Assembly (NCBI RefSeq): GCF_014852005.1
Contig: NZ_JACVAU010000004.1
Coordinates: 62,001-126,000, forward strand
Length of the DNA stretch: 64,000 nucleotides
Origin: Pseudoxanthomonas sp. PXM03
Lineage (GTDB): Bacteria; Pseudomonadota; Gammaproteobacteria; Xanthomonadales; Xanthomonadaceae
Direction: 5' to 3'
Every line of letters starts with the position of its first letter. The first letter of the stretch is position 1. The translations under genes were made by a program, and so were the position numbers. The notes under the pieces are model-generated. The model was not told where the DNA came from, did not search any database, and saw only the letters and a program-made list of their open reading frames with translations. This document shows positions 45,445 through 55,025 of this stretch, one piece after another.

Positions 45445-45533
45445 GCGCCCTCCCGGCGTGCCATGCAAGCCGGGATTGTGCCATGGTGCGCCGACTGGCG
45501 ACGTTCAAGCCGAGCGCGGCGGCGTCGCCACGT

Positions 45534-45782
45534 TCATTCGCCGGCGGGCGAACGGAACCATGCCTCCACCGTGCCCTTGACCTTCATCGTCATCGGATTG
45601 CCGCGGCGGTCCTTCGACTTGCCCACGGGGACACGCACCCAGCCTTCGCTGATGCAGTACTCCTCCACGTTGTCGCGCTCCACGCCATTGAAGCGGATGC
45701 CGACGCCGCGATCCATCGCCTCGGCGTTGTAGAACGGGCTGCGCGGGTCGGAGGCCAGGTGGTCGGGAGGCGTGTCGGACAT
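45534..45782 (-). CDS. DUF3297 family protein
   Basis: 82 residues: DHLASDPRSPFYNAEAM, RGVGIRFNGVERDNVEEYC and AWFRSPAGE are the family pattern. A small cytoplasmic protein of unknown function, common in Xanthomonadaceae. Separate from its neighbours by about 50-90 bases. Confidence 0.92.
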   Translation of the reverse strand: MSDTPPDHLASDPRSPFYNAEAMDRGVGIRFNGVERDNVEEYCISEGWVRVPVGKSKDRRGNPMTMKVKGTVEAWFRSPAGE

Positions 45783-45832
45783 GGGAATGCGTCGTGCGGA
45801 TGGGAGGCGGAAGGATAACCGAAGCGCGGCGG

Positions 45833-46543
45833 CTACCAGGCCACGCGGTTGCGGCTGCAGATGAGCGTGGCCTGCAGGGTCAGCCTTCCGGATCGCGGGT
45901 CGGCGCGCAGCTGCCCGGGATGGGGGACGGCCGGGGCATGGAAGGCGGCGCCGTCATGGAAGACCAGCCGGTTCCATTTCGCCGGCACGGTGAGCACATG
46001 GGTGAACCACGCATTCGACCCGTCCGGATAGCCGGCCGGCAGGACGTAACGCTGCGAGAATTCCTCCGGCGGCAACGCATCGGCATCGTGTTCCATCTGT
46101 TCCACCTGCTGCGGCGAGATGCGTGGCAGGAAGAACTGCAGACCACCGAGCCCGGGATCCTGGAACAGGAACAGTTCGGCCATGGCGGCGCACTGGTCCG
46201 CCTCGAACGTACGCACGCGCCGGGGGATCCAGTGCGCGGGGGAAAGCGTGGCCGGCGGCGACGTCAGCAATGACAGCCGGCCCGCGCTGAACAGCACGCG
46301 GCGTGCGCCGAGCGCGCGGCGCGCGTGCTCGCGGAACACGTCGTGCAGCAGGTGGATGAATTCTTCCGGCATGCGCAGCTGCGCACCAGGAAACACCGAT
46401 GCCGGTGCCGGCTGGAAATCCTCGCGGTAGGCCTCCGCGTAGGCGGGCAGGCGGTCCGGTGCGAGCAATGCATCGTCGATGACCACGCAGGCATGGCCGT
46501 GGCCGATCGCCAACCGCTGCACCACGGGACGGGGGTTGAACAT
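45833..46543 (-). CDS. DUF6445 family, possible 2-oxoglutarate/Fe(II) oxygenase fold
   Basis: 236 residues. Opens FNPRPVVQRLAIGHGHACVV. Later it carries HWIPRRVRTFEADQCAAMAE, GGLQFFLPR and KWNRLVFHDGAAFHAPAV. The last resembles the second metal-ligand strand of 2OG-Fe(II) oxygenases (H-D pattern), which suggests that fold. Whether it binds iron cannot be shown here. ATG at 46543 chosen by the family-like start; longer frames overlap only non-coding sequence. Confidence 0.7.
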   Translation of the reverse strand: MFNPRPVVQRLAIGHGHACVVIDDALLAPDRLPAYAEAYREDFQPAPASVFPGAQLRMPEEFIHLLHDVFREHARRALGARRVLFSAGRLSLLTSPPATLSPAHWIPRRVRTFEADQCAAMAELFLFQDPGLGGLQFFLPRISPQQVEQMEHDADALPPEEFSQRYVLPAGYPDGSNAWFTHVLTVPAKWNRLVFHDGAAFHAPAVPHPGQLRADPRSGRLTLQATLICSRNRVAW

Positions 46544-46668
46544 GGCGCGGCCTCCCCGGCAGGCCGGCGTGCGGACCGGCCCCGCCACGATAGACCCTGG
46601 CCGTGCCGGTGACAAAAACGCCGGGGCGGCCCACCACGGCCGCGCCCGGCGGTGCCGCCGTCGAGGAA

Positions 46669-47268
46669 TTACGGCATCAGCACCTTGTCGACCACGTGGA
46701 TCACGCCGTTGGTGGCCTTCAGATCGGCGGTCGTGACCTTGGCCGTGTTGCCCTTCGCATCGGTGAGGGTGACGCCGCCGTCGGCCAACTGCGCCTTCAG
46801 TTCGCCGCCCTGCACGGTCTTCAGCGTGGCGGTGCCGCCGCCCGCTTCGATCTGCTGCGTCAGCGCGGCGGCATCCACATTGCCGGCCACCACGTGGTAG
46901 GTCAGCACGGTGGTGAGGTCGCCCTTGCTTTCGGGCTTCAGCAGGGTGTCGACGGTGCCTGCGGGCAGCGCGTCGAAGGCGGCATTGACGGGGGCGAAGA
47001 CCGTGAACGGTCCCGCGCTCTTCAGCGTATCGACCAGGCCCGCCGCCCGCACCGCGCTCACCAGCGTGGTGTGGTCGGGCGAACCGATGGCGAGATCCAC
47101 CACATCGTTCTGTTCGGCAGCGGGCGCGGCCATATCGGCCGTCACGTCCGCAGCGGCTTCGGGTACCGGCATCGGCGCGGCACCTGCTTCGGCATCGGCG
47201 GTCTTTGGCGAACAGGCCGTGGCGGCGAGGGTGGCCGTCAGGACGACGGACAGGAAGGTGTACTTCAT
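46669..47268 (-). CDS. fasciclin-domain lipoprotein
   Basis: 199 residues. Lipobox TAACS near residue 19 after MKYTFLSVVLTATLAA. An Ala-rich linker is followed by one fasciclin (FAS1) domain: VDLAIGSPDHTTLVSAVRAA, FTVFAPVNAAFDALPAGTV, VLTYHVVAGNVDAAAL, GVIHVVDKVLMP. FAS1 domains mediate adhesion or ligand binding on the cell surface. Single gene; a 174-base gap separates it from the divergent DUF6630 gene. Confidence 0.93.
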   Translation of the reverse strand: MKYTFLSVVLTATLAATACSPKTADAEAGAAPMPVPEAAADVTADMAAPAAEQNDVVDLAIGSPDHTTLVSAVRAAGLVDTLKSAGPFTVFAPVNAAFDALPAGTVDTLLKPESKGDLTTVLTYHVVAGNVDAAALTQQIEAGGGTATLKTVQGGELKAQLADGGVTLTDAKGNTAKVTTADLKATNGVIHVVDKVLMP

Positions 47269-47442
47269 GGTGTGCTCCAGGAGTGGGAAGAGGTGTCCTG
47301 CGCTGCGGACACGCAGTTCCTTACGACGCGCTCACCCGACTGGATGCATCACGCGGTCTTAATGTCCTGCACGGTGCGGCACGGCTTCCCCGGACGCGGC
47401 CGGCGCGGCATGCTGTGCACCCACCTCCCTCACGCGACGCCG

Positions 47443-47997
47443 ATGTCATCGCCCGACCACGAATTCGACCCCGACGACAACTTCCGCCATGCCTTCGATG
47501 ACGAGGACGACATGGACCTGGACGACACCGAAGCACTGGTGTGGAACCTGCTGGTCCTGATCAACCCCGGCGACGAGGAAACCGCATTGCGGCAGTTCGC
47601 GGCCTACCGCGAAGCAGGTGGCGACGAAGGCGTCGAACCCGACCAGGTGTTGTGGACGCTGAAGGACGCCATCGACTGGACCTCCGGTTTCTACGTGGAC
47701 TGGAAGGATGCGGAGTCCTTCATCGACTGCATCAACCAGCTCGCCGCGCGTTACGCCATCGAGATCGACTGGGGCGGCGACACCAGCGACGAGGACTTCC
47801 TGGACGATACCGACGTGCCCGCGCTCATGGCCACCGCCCACGACCGCCTGCGCGAGCACGGCTACACCTTGTGGAACTGGAACACCGGCGGGGATGCGTA
47901 CGCGGGCTGGATGGCACTGCGCCGCGACGACGAAGGCATGCAGCAACTGGCCGCAGTGATGGGAGTCGAGATCCGCCCGGGCAGCGACGCGTTCTGA
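47443..47997 (+). CDS. DUF6630-like acidic protein
   Basis: 184 residues, strongly acidic at the N-terminus (DPDDNFRHAFDDEDDMDLDD). The body reads WNLLVLINPGDEETALRQFA, DWTSGFYVDWKDAESFIDCI and WNTGGDAYAGWMALRR, matching the DUF6630 pattern as I know it. Cytoplasmic; function unknown. The start at MSSPDHEF is set by the end of similarity; the longer frame from 46603 runs antisense to fasciclin. Confidence 0.8.
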   Translation: MSSPDHEFDPDDNFRHAFDDEDDMDLDDTEALVWNLLVLINPGDEETALRQFAAYREAGGDEGVEPDQVLWTLKDAIDWTSGFYVDWKDAESFIDCINQLAARYAIEIDWGGDTSDEDFLDDTDVPALMATAHDRLREHGYTLWNWNTGGDAYAGWMALRRDDEGMQQLAAVMGVEIRPGSDAF

Positions 47998-48107
47998 GCC
48001 ATCGTCGACCATGGCCACGACGGCGCGCGGGTTAGACTGCGGTCGTCGTCGCCGGCCATCGGGGCCGGCTCCACCTTGAAGCGAGCGCCATGTTGCCTGG
48101 AGCGATC

Positions 48108-50594
48108 ATGCCCGTGATGCGCCTGTTGCTGGCTTGCCTGTGTTGCCTGTGTTGCCTGCTGCCGGCGTTCGCGGCTGCGCAGGATGCGACCACCCTGCTG
48201 TCCCCCGCCAAGCCCAAGGCGCCGGAGGCCATCGCACTGGCCGACATTCCGGGGCGCGCCGATGCGGACGAACGTTACGCAGAAGAAGTGACGCTGCGCG
48301 CAGCCAACGTGGATCCGCTGGGCCGGCTGGTGCCGCGGCTGGCCGCGATCGAGCAGTCCGTGGACCAGAAGACCCGCCTGTTCCGTTATGGCGAGTTGCG
48401 CACGCTGCCGGTGCTGCGACTGGAAAGCATGGAGCGGCACTGGAAGTTCGATGCGCGGCAATACGCGCGCTGGCGTGCCGACATGCAGGCGCTGGTGGGG
48501 CCTTATGCGCAGGACGCCGCGGAGCTTGCGCTGCGGCGCGCGGACTGGGACCTCACGCGCGAGGCGATGGCGCCCGGGAGCACGCCGGAGGCGCTGCGCA
48601 TGCGCGTGGACGCGGTCGCCGACCGCCTGCAGCAGGCCGAGCAGTCGCTTTCATCGCCACTCGCCGAGCAGATCGGATTGGGTCGTCGCGCCAACCTGCT
48701 GGCTGCGCGCATCCAGTCCGGCCAGCGGTCGGTCGAAGAAGCCATCGCGTATGCGGACCGTCGGCTGTTGCGGCTCGATGCGCCGCCGCTGTGGCGCGTG
48801 CAAGGCACCACGACGCTGCGCCAGGACGTGACGGACAAGCTCAGCCGCGACATCCAGTCGGAAAACAGCTTCGTCGCCCAGTACGCGGCGGCGGACGTGG
48901 GCAACCAGCGGCTGCTGCACATCCTGCAGGTGCTGCTGCTGGTCGTGCTGCTGTGGGTGGCTTGGCGCCATCGGCGCGATGGCGTGGACCCGACGTCGGT
49001 CCTGGCGACCGATGCCGAATCGCGCGTGATCCGCCGGCCATTCTCCACCTGGCTGCTGCTCTCGATGATCGGCACGCTGCTGCTGGAGCCGAACGCCCCG
49101 CTGTTCCTGCACCAGATCGCCATGCTCGTCGCCCTGGTGCCGGTGCTGCGCCTGATGCCGCAGCAGGGACGGCGCCTGCTCGGCCCGTGGCCGTACCTGG
49201 CCACCGGGTTCTATCTGTTGCAGCGGCTGTCCGTACTGCTGATGGCCAGCGACTATCTCTACCGCATGTACTACCTGGGGCTGGCGGCATTGGCGCTGCT
49301 GGCGACGGGGTGGCTGCTGTGGCGCTCCCGCAGGCAGCAGTTCGCGGAGGTGGCGGGACGGGCGGGTCGGCTGGTGCATGCGCTGGCCTGGGTTGGCGTG
49401 GTGGTGCTGGTCGTCTCGATCGGGGCCAACGTGCTGGGCAATGTGTCGCTGGCGGAAATGCTGGCCTCGGGCATCATCGAGAGCGGCTACTTCGCCCTGG
49501 TGCTGTACGCGGCGGTCACGGTGTTCGAGACATTGCTGCGCCGGCTGGGCACGCGCCGCGAGGTCAGGCGGCTGTGGCTGATGCGCCGGCATGGCGGCAA
49601 CGTGCTGGAATCGCTGGCACGGTGGGCGCGCGTGGCGGCGGTGATCGGCTGGATCATCTACACGATGAACCGTTTCCGCATCTTCCGGCCGGTATACGAC
49701 CTGGCGAAGACGATCGTGACGCACCGGTTCGAGTACGGCGAGCTGTCGATCAGCCTCGGCCACATCCTGGTGTTCTGCATCGGCGTGGTGCTGGCGGTCT
49801 GGACCGCGAGGACGCTGCGCGCCCTGCTGCGGGAAGAAGTGCTGCCGCGCATGTCGTTGCCACGCGGCGTGGACAACAGCGTGGCTTCGCTGAGCTACTA
49901 CGCGTTGCTGTTGCTCGGCCTGCTGGCAGCGCTCTCGGCGGCCGGTTTCAAGCTGGGCCAGCTGGCGTTCCTGTTCGGCGCGCTCGGCGTGGGCATCGGA
50001 TTGGGCCTGCAGGACGTGGTGAAGAACTTCGTCTCCGGCCTGATCCTCATGTTCGAGCGCCCGGTGCAGCCGGGCGATGTGGTGGACATCAGCGGCACGG
50101 CGGGCCGCGTGCGCAACATCGGCATGCGCGCGACCACGGTGCGCACCTTCGATGGCGCCGACGTGGTGGTTCCCAACGGCATGCTGTTGTCCGACAAGCT
50201 GACCAACTGGACATTGAACGACCCCACCCGACGCATCGACATCGACCTGGGCGTCGCCTATGGAACGGATGTCACGCGGGTGATGCAGCTGTTGCAGGAA
50301 ACCACGCGCGCAACGCAGGGCATCGCGGACGATCCCGCACCCGCCGTGCTGTTCACCGGGTTCGGTGCCAGTTCGCTGGACTTCGCGATACGGGCATGGA
50401 CGCACGACTTCGACACCTGGTCGACCCTCCGCAGCGAGTTGATGACGCGCCTGCACGCCGCGCTGGAAGCGGCGGGTATCGAGATCCCCTTCCCGCAGCA
50501 GGACCTGCACCTGCGCACGGTGGCGGATGACGTGCTGCAGTCGCTGGGGCGTCCCGGCCGCGGCCCGGAACAGGGCGATCACGACGCGCGCTGA
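48108..50594 (+). CDS. large mechanosensitive channel of the MscS family
   Basis: 828 residues. A signal peptide (MPVMRLLLACLCCLCCLLPA) precedes a periplasmic helical domain (about 40-265). About eight to ten membrane helices follow. The MscS core is near 600-780, with the pore helix region LAFLFGALGVGIGLGLQDVV and the beta domain PVQPGDVVDISGTAGRVRNI. VVVPNGMLLSDKLTNWTL follows. It belongs to the MscK/MscM-like large subgroup, which protects cells against hypoosmotic shock. ATG at 48108 has CTGGAG six bases upstream. Confidence 0.95.
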   Translation: MPVMRLLLACLCCLCCLLPAFAAAQDATTLLSPAKPKAPEAIALADIPGRADADERYAEEVTLRAANVDPLGRLVPRLAAIEQSVDQKTRLFRYGELRTLPVLRLESMERHWKFDARQYARWRADMQALVGPYAQDAAELALRRADWDLTREAMAPGSTPEALRMRVDAVADRLQQAEQSLSSPLAEQIGLGRRANLLAARIQSGQRSVEEAIAYADRRLLRLDAPPLWRVQGTTTLRQDVTDKLSRDIQSENSFVAQYAAADVGNQRLLHILQVLLLVVLLWVAWRHRRDGVDPTSVLATDAESRVIRRPFSTWLLLSMIGTLLLEPNAPLFLHQIAMLVALVPVLRLMPQQGRRLLGPWPYLATGFYLLQRLSVLLMASDYLYRMYYLGLAALALLATGWLLWRSRRQQFAEVAGRAGRLVHALAWVGVVVLVVSIGANVLGNVSLAEMLASGIIESGYFALVLYAAVTVFETLLRRLGTRREVRRLWLMRRHGGNVLESLARWARVAAVIGWIIYTMNRFRIFRPVYDLAKTIVTHRFEYGELSISLGHILVFCIGVVLAVWTARTLRALLREEVLPRMSLPRGVDNSVASLSYYALLLLGLLAALSAAGFKLGQLAFLFGALGVGIGLGLQDVVKNFVSGLILMFERPVQPGDVVDISGTAGRVRNIGMRATTVRTFDGADVVVPNGMLLSDKLTNWTLNDPTRRIDIDLGVAYGTDVTRVMQLLQETTRATQGIADDPAPAVLFTGFGASSLDFAIRAWTHDFDTWSTLRSELMTRLHAALEAAGIEIPFPQQDLHLRTVADDVLQSLGRPGRGPEQGDHDAR

Positions 50595-50600
50595 GTGCCG

Positions 50601-51773
50601 TCAGAGCGTTTGCAGGAACTCGGTGATCGCCTCGAGTTCGGTCTTGTGCAGATCCAGGGGCTTGAGCAGGGGATCGGTCTGCGGGAACAGCGGGTCGTCC
50701 TGCTGGTCCGGCTTGCGCGCTGGCCGCGGCATGCCGACGTTGTACATGTTCACCACGCCGCGCAACTCCATGAAGCCGCCGCTGTGCATGTAGGGGCCCG
50801 TCTTTCCCACGCCGCGCAAGGTCGGTGTGCGGAACTTGCCGCTGTCGGCGGGATCGCCGGTCACCCGGTAGCGCCCCAGGTCCTCCTTCGGACGACCGCG
50901 GAAGTGCAGTCCGAGATTGTGGAAGCGGTTGTCCGTCAGTGCAGGGCCACTGTGGCAGTTCATGCATCGTGCCTGGGTGCGGAACAGATGCAGTCCCCAC
51001 AGCTGCTGGTCCGTCAGCACGTCCCGCCTACCTTCCAGGAAACGGTCGAAGCGGTTGAAGCGGGGCACCAGGCTGCGCTGGTAGCTGGCCAGTGCCTGTG
51101 CCACCCGAGGCATGGTGACCTTCCTTTCGCCGAACACGCGCGCAAACGCGGCGGGGTAGTCGGTTTCCCGGTTGAGACGCTGCTCCAGTTCGCGGGGGGC
51201 GAAGGCCATCTCCGCGGAATCCTGGATCGGATGCAGTGCCTGCGCCTCCAGCGTTGCTGCGCGACCATCCCAGAACAGCGGGGTGGAGAAGGCGGCCATC
51301 GACACGTTCATCGCGTTGCGTTTGCCCGCCTGCCGATCGTGCCCGAACGACACGCTGCGTCCATCGCCCCAGCCCAGTTGCCGGTCGTGGCAGCTCGCGC
51401 ATGCGATCTGTCCGCTGCGCGAGAGGCGCGGGTCTTCGAACAGCTGCTTGCCCAGCGCGATCTTGTCCGGCGTCTGCGGGTTGTCCGCAGGCGCCGGCGG
51501 CATGTCAGGCAGTGGCGCGAGCTCCTGCCACGACGCGCCTGCGTCGACCGTGGGGGCAGGCCATTCGTTGATCGGCAGTGCGTAGACGCGGCGCAGACAA
51601 TCGGCGTCGACGCGGGGTGTGCTGGTGGCGATGCGCTGGCGGCATTCGGCGAGGCTCTGTTGTGGTGGAGCCGGGGGGGACTCGATATGGGTCTGCGCCA
51701 TCCCTACGCCAACCAGTGTGCCGGGCAACGACAGGAACAACAGGGCAGGGAAGGCGCGACGTGCAAAGCGCAT
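50601..51773 (-). CDS. di-heme cytochrome c peroxidase (MauG/CCP family)
   Basis: 390 residues with a signal peptide (to about residue 26). Two haem-binding sites, CASCH at residues 125-129 and CMNCH at 270-274, make it a bacterial di-haem peroxidase of the CcpA/MauG group, in the periplasm. Between and after them are NAMNVSMAAFSTPLFWDGRA and RTPTLRGVGKTGPYMHSGGF. An N-terminal extension with two cysteines (CRQRIATSTPRVDADC) precedes the haem domains. The start is two bases after the stop of the TonB receptor, so they form one operon. Its oxidised partner may be a transported ligand; inference. Confidence 0.93.
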   Translation of the reverse strand: MRFARRAFPALLFLSLPGTLVGVGMAQTHIESPPAPPQQSLAECRQRIATSTPRVDADCLRRVYALPINEWPAPTVDAGASWQELAPLPDMPPAPADNPQTPDKIALGKQLFEDPRLSRSGQIACASCHDRQLGWGDGRSVSFGHDRQAGKRNAMNVSMAAFSTPLFWDGRAATLEAQALHPIQDSAEMAFAPRELEQRLNRETDYPAAFARVFGERKVTMPRVAQALASYQRSLVPRFNRFDRFLEGRRDVLTDQQLWGLHLFRTQARCMNCHSGPALTDNRFHNLGLHFRGRPKEDLGRYRVTGDPADSGKFRTPTLRGVGKTGPYMHSGGFMELRGVVNMYNVGMPRPARKPDQQDDPLFPQTDPLLKPLDLHKTELEAITEFLQTL

Positions 51774-51775
51774 GA

Positions 51776-54331
51776 CTAGAACCTGTAGCCCAGCTCGAGC
51801 CAGTAGCTGCGGCCGGGTTCGTAGTAGACCGCGGTGCCGGTGCGATAGGCATTCGAACGATTCAGTACGTTCATGGCCTCGACGCGCGCGTAGACTTCCC
51901 GGTCGCGCGGTAGTGCGACCGTGTACTCGACCGTGCTGTCCCAGGTCCAGGTCGCCGGCAGATCGATGTCCTCGATCACGTCGATGGATCGTCCTTCGTG
52001 CACCTCCGTGCCGACGGTCGTCGTGGTCCGATTGCCTGCTCGATACCGGAGGAAGTTGCTCCACAGCAGTCCCGGCTTCTCCCAGCGTGTCTGCGTGGAG
52101 AGCCTGGCGGTCCACGGCCGGTTGTAACTGGAAGGCGGCAGATCATGGCGCCGGATCAGCGCACCGTTGTACCGCACCCATTGGTTGTAGCTGGTGGCGG
52201 TCACATCGGTCATGTAGTCGCCGTAGTTTCGCTTGGTTTCGGTCTTGTCGGTCGCCAGCTGTATCTGGGTGTGGGCCCCGAACGCCTCCCAGGGGCGGAC
52301 CAGGCCGACGGCCAAGGTGTAGATGTCACTACTGCTGCGTCCGCCGTTGAAGTACTCGTACACATCGGAAGCGTAGTAGCCGCTGCCGTCCTCGCTGGGA
52401 ACTTCCCGCCGCAGGGCTTCGTCGCGGCCTTCGCGCCGTACGTACTTCACGTTGATGTCCAGGTTCGACCAGCGCTGGTTCCAGCCGGTCATCAGTTCGT
52501 CACTGTAAGGAATGTCCAGTGCTTCGAAACGGTTGGCGGCGGTGTAGCGGCGGGACACCCGCCAGGGCTGGGCCGCCGAGGAGCGTGTGTAGGCCGTCTG
52601 CAGGTTCTCGCGCCCCTCTCGCAGCTTGTAGGAGAACAGGCTACGGCCGTAGTAGCGATTCGCGCCGGCGGTCAGCAGGGACAACTGGTTGCCGAACACG
52701 TCCCATGACAGGGCCAGGCGTGGCGCCAGCGTCTTCTGGTCCATGAGGTCATCGCCATCCAGCCGCAGGCCGGGACGGATGCTCCATCGCCCCAGCCGGA
52801 TGTCGTCCTGCACGAACAGAGCCCATTGCGCCATCGCGACTTCGAAGTAGCCGGCGCTGTAGATGTTGCGTGTGCGGAAGAACTGGCCGCGACCGGCGAC
52901 AACCCCATTGGTGACGCTGGTGAACACGGGCGACAGCGAGCATGAGACGCTGTCTTCCACTCCACCCGGCCCAAGGCAGGACGTGGTCGTGCCAGGTGAG
53001 AGGTAGCTGTCGTGGTCGTTGAGGCGATGGTATGTGGCCCGACGGTCCGCGTACTCGACACCCGCCTGTATACGGTGCTCAGCGTCGCCCCAGCGGAACG
53101 GCGCACGATCGGCGACCAGCTTGTAGCCGATGTCGCGCGATGTCTGGTCGACGTTGCCCCAGTTGCCTTCTTGACTGTTGTTGTTCACACCCCAGTCGTA
53201 GGCCTCGGAACGCGCCCATGTCTTCCAGTACTCGACGCCGGACTGCCCGCGTCGGGAGCTCTCCACATCGCTGTACGACAGCGTATTGCCAACCGTCCAG
53301 GCGCCCACGTCGAAGGCGGCGCGTACGCTGGCAACGGGCCCGCCCTGTTTGATGTCGAACCAGGAGTTCTTGGTATTGATGGTGAAGTAGCGCTCATCGG
53401 TGGGCGCATGGGTGACGCTCGCCCAAAGACGGACGCCGCCGAGGTCGATATCCCCACGGAGACTGGCGCTCGTGTTCTCCCGTCGCTGTTCCTTGATGAA
53501 GGCGTCGTCCGGGCTGGTCCTGTTGTCGGTATAGCCGCGCAGCGGGATATCCGATCGCGTGCGAGTGAAGGTGCCGATCAAGCCCAGGCCATTGTCCAGC
53601 CGACCCTCCAGCATCAGGCCGACCTTGTACTTGTCGTAGACGGGCTGATTGGAGTACTGCGCGGACTCGAGGAAATCCTGCCGGTCGCCGGGATCGATGA
53701 TCATCTCGTTCCATGTCGACCGCGACATGCGGAAGTTCAGCTTGCCCCCGAAGCGATCCCCCGCCTGGCGACTGCGGGCATCCACGACGCCGCCGTTGAA
53801 GCCGCCGAAGTTCGCCGGGACATTGCTGTCGAAGACCGTTAGGCTGCCGATCAGATCCGTGTCCAGCGCGATACCTTGCGCGACGGAAGGGACTTCCGCC
53901 ACCACATGCGGATTGCTGGATTGGGGGTCGATGTCATTGTTGAAGCTGGCTCCATCGAGCTGCAGCAAGTTCTGGTAATACTGGGCGCCGTTGATACTGA
54001 AGTCAGTTGGTCGGATCTCACCCATGCGGTTGGATGACATCGCCGCCGAGTCGTCGAACTGCACATTCGGATTGATCCGCAGCAACGTGCCGATGTCGCC
54101 GTTGCCTTTCGCCTGGTCCTGGATGTAGCGCTCGTTGAGCACCATGCCTTCCTGATAAGGGAACAGGCGCTGGCCCACGACTTTCAGCGTGTCCATGGTG
54201 GTGGGCTTGAGGTACTCCGGCGTGGTCGCCAGCGGTGCGGCGGCGGGAGCGGGAGTATCGGAAGGTGCGGTCTCGGCCGCGTGCGCGCCGGCGGACAACG
54301 CCGACAGGATCGCCAGGGTCAAAGGTTTCAT
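51776..54331 (-). CDS. TonB-dependent outer-membrane receptor paired with a di-heme peroxidase
   Basis: 851 residues. Signal peptide (to about 18), plug with LKVVGQRLFPYQEGMVLNER and LLQLDGASFNNDIDPQ, then a long barrel ending YYEPGRSYWLELGYRF. It lacks an STN domain, so it is a transporter without sigma signalling. The substrate is unknown. It is followed after two bases by the di-haem peroxidase gene. A 196-base gap upstream separates it from the VOC gene and contains no recognised operator. Confidence 0.93.
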   Translation of the reverse strand: MKPLTLAILSALSAGAHAAETAPSDTPAPAAAPLATTPEYLKPTTMDTLKVVGQRLFPYQEGMVLNERYIQDQAKGNGDIGTLLRINPNVQFDDSAAMSSNRMGEIRPTDFSINGAQYYQNLLQLDGASFNNDIDPQSSNPHVVAEVPSVAQGIALDTDLIGSLTVFDSNVPANFGGFNGGVVDARSRQAGDRFGGKLNFRMSRSTWNEMIIDPGDRQDFLESAQYSNQPVYDKYKVGLMLEGRLDNGLGLIGTFTRTRSDIPLRGYTDNRTSPDDAFIKEQRRENTSASLRGDIDLGGVRLWASVTHAPTDERYFTINTKNSWFDIKQGGPVASVRAAFDVGAWTVGNTLSYSDVESSRRGQSGVEYWKTWARSEAYDWGVNNNSQEGNWGNVDQTSRDIGYKLVADRAPFRWGDAEHRIQAGVEYADRRATYHRLNDHDSYLSPGTTTSCLGPGGVEDSVSCSLSPVFTSVTNGVVAGRGQFFRTRNIYSAGYFEVAMAQWALFVQDDIRLGRWSIRPGLRLDGDDLMDQKTLAPRLALSWDVFGNQLSLLTAGANRYYGRSLFSYKLREGRENLQTAYTRSSAAQPWRVSRRYTAANRFEALDIPYSDELMTGWNQRWSNLDINVKYVRREGRDEALRREVPSEDGSGYYASDVYEYFNGGRSSSDIYTLAVGLVRPWEAFGAHTQIQLATDKTETKRNYGDYMTDVTATSYNQWVRYNGALIRRHDLPPSSYNRPWTARLSTQTRWEKPGLLWSNFLRYRAGNRTTTTVGTEVHEGRSIDVIEDIDLPATWTWDSTVEYTVALPRDREVYARVEAMNVLNRSNAYRTGTAVYYEPGRSYWLELGYRF

Positions 54332-54527
54332 CGAGTTCTCGGAGCGGGTGGGGGCCCGAAGGGCGCATTCCGCTGGCGGTGAGAACTTCGACGAAGCGAC
54401 TCGGTGCTGGCTGATCGGCGCGGATTGTGCGCGCTCCGTTCAGCTGCGTCAACGCCACGAGGTCGCACCGCATGTCGAAATCCCGGTGCGCAGATCGTCG
54501 CGTCTGCAACTACCCGGGAGTCCGACA

Positions 54528-54962
54528 ATGCCGCGTCCCTTCGATGTCCAGCGAATCGATCATCTCGTCCTGCGCGTGAGCGACCTCGCGCGCAGCATCG
54601 CGTTCTACCGCGACGTCCTGGGCTGCGACATGGAACGGCAACGTGAGCACCTGGGGCTGGTGCACCTGCGCGCGGGTGCATCGATGATCGATCTGGTGAG
54701 CGTGGACGGAAAGCTGGGTGCGCGCGGCGGCGCGCCGGCTGGCCGCGAAGGGCGCAACGTCGATCATCTCTGCCTGCGCATCGAACCGTTCGATGAGGCC
54801 GCACTGGTCGAACACCTTGCGCGCTTCGGCATCACGCCCACCGGGCCGGCGGACACCAACTTCGGCGCGGAAGGCGAGGGACTGTCGCTCTATTTCAACG
54901 ATCCCGACGGGAACACGCTGGAGCTGAAAGGCCCGGCAATCGTGCGGGAAGGAGACGCATGA
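54528..54962 (+). CDS. VOC-family (glyoxalase-like) protein
   Basis: 144 residues. IDHLVLRVSDLARSIAFYRD and NVDHLCLRIEPFDEA start the two beta-alpha-beta modules, with LYFNDPDGNTLELKGP closing the metal site (H and E ligands visible). Probably a lyase, dioxygenase or resistance-type VOC enzyme; no substrate can be read. CCGGGAG precedes the ATG at 54528. Stand-alone gene, convergent with motB. Confidence 0.9.
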   Translation: MPRPFDVQRIDHLVLRVSDLARSIAFYRDVLGCDMERQREHLGLVHLRAGASMIDLVSVDGKLGARGGAPAGREGRNVDHLCLRIEPFDEAALVEHLARFGITPTGPADTNFGAEGEGLSLYFNDPDGNTLELKGPAIVREGDA

Positions 54963-55025
54963 CCGCCGTAATCGTCGTGGGCGGTCAGATGCGAGCGCCG
55001 CCCCTGCCGGGATCACGGATGCGTG

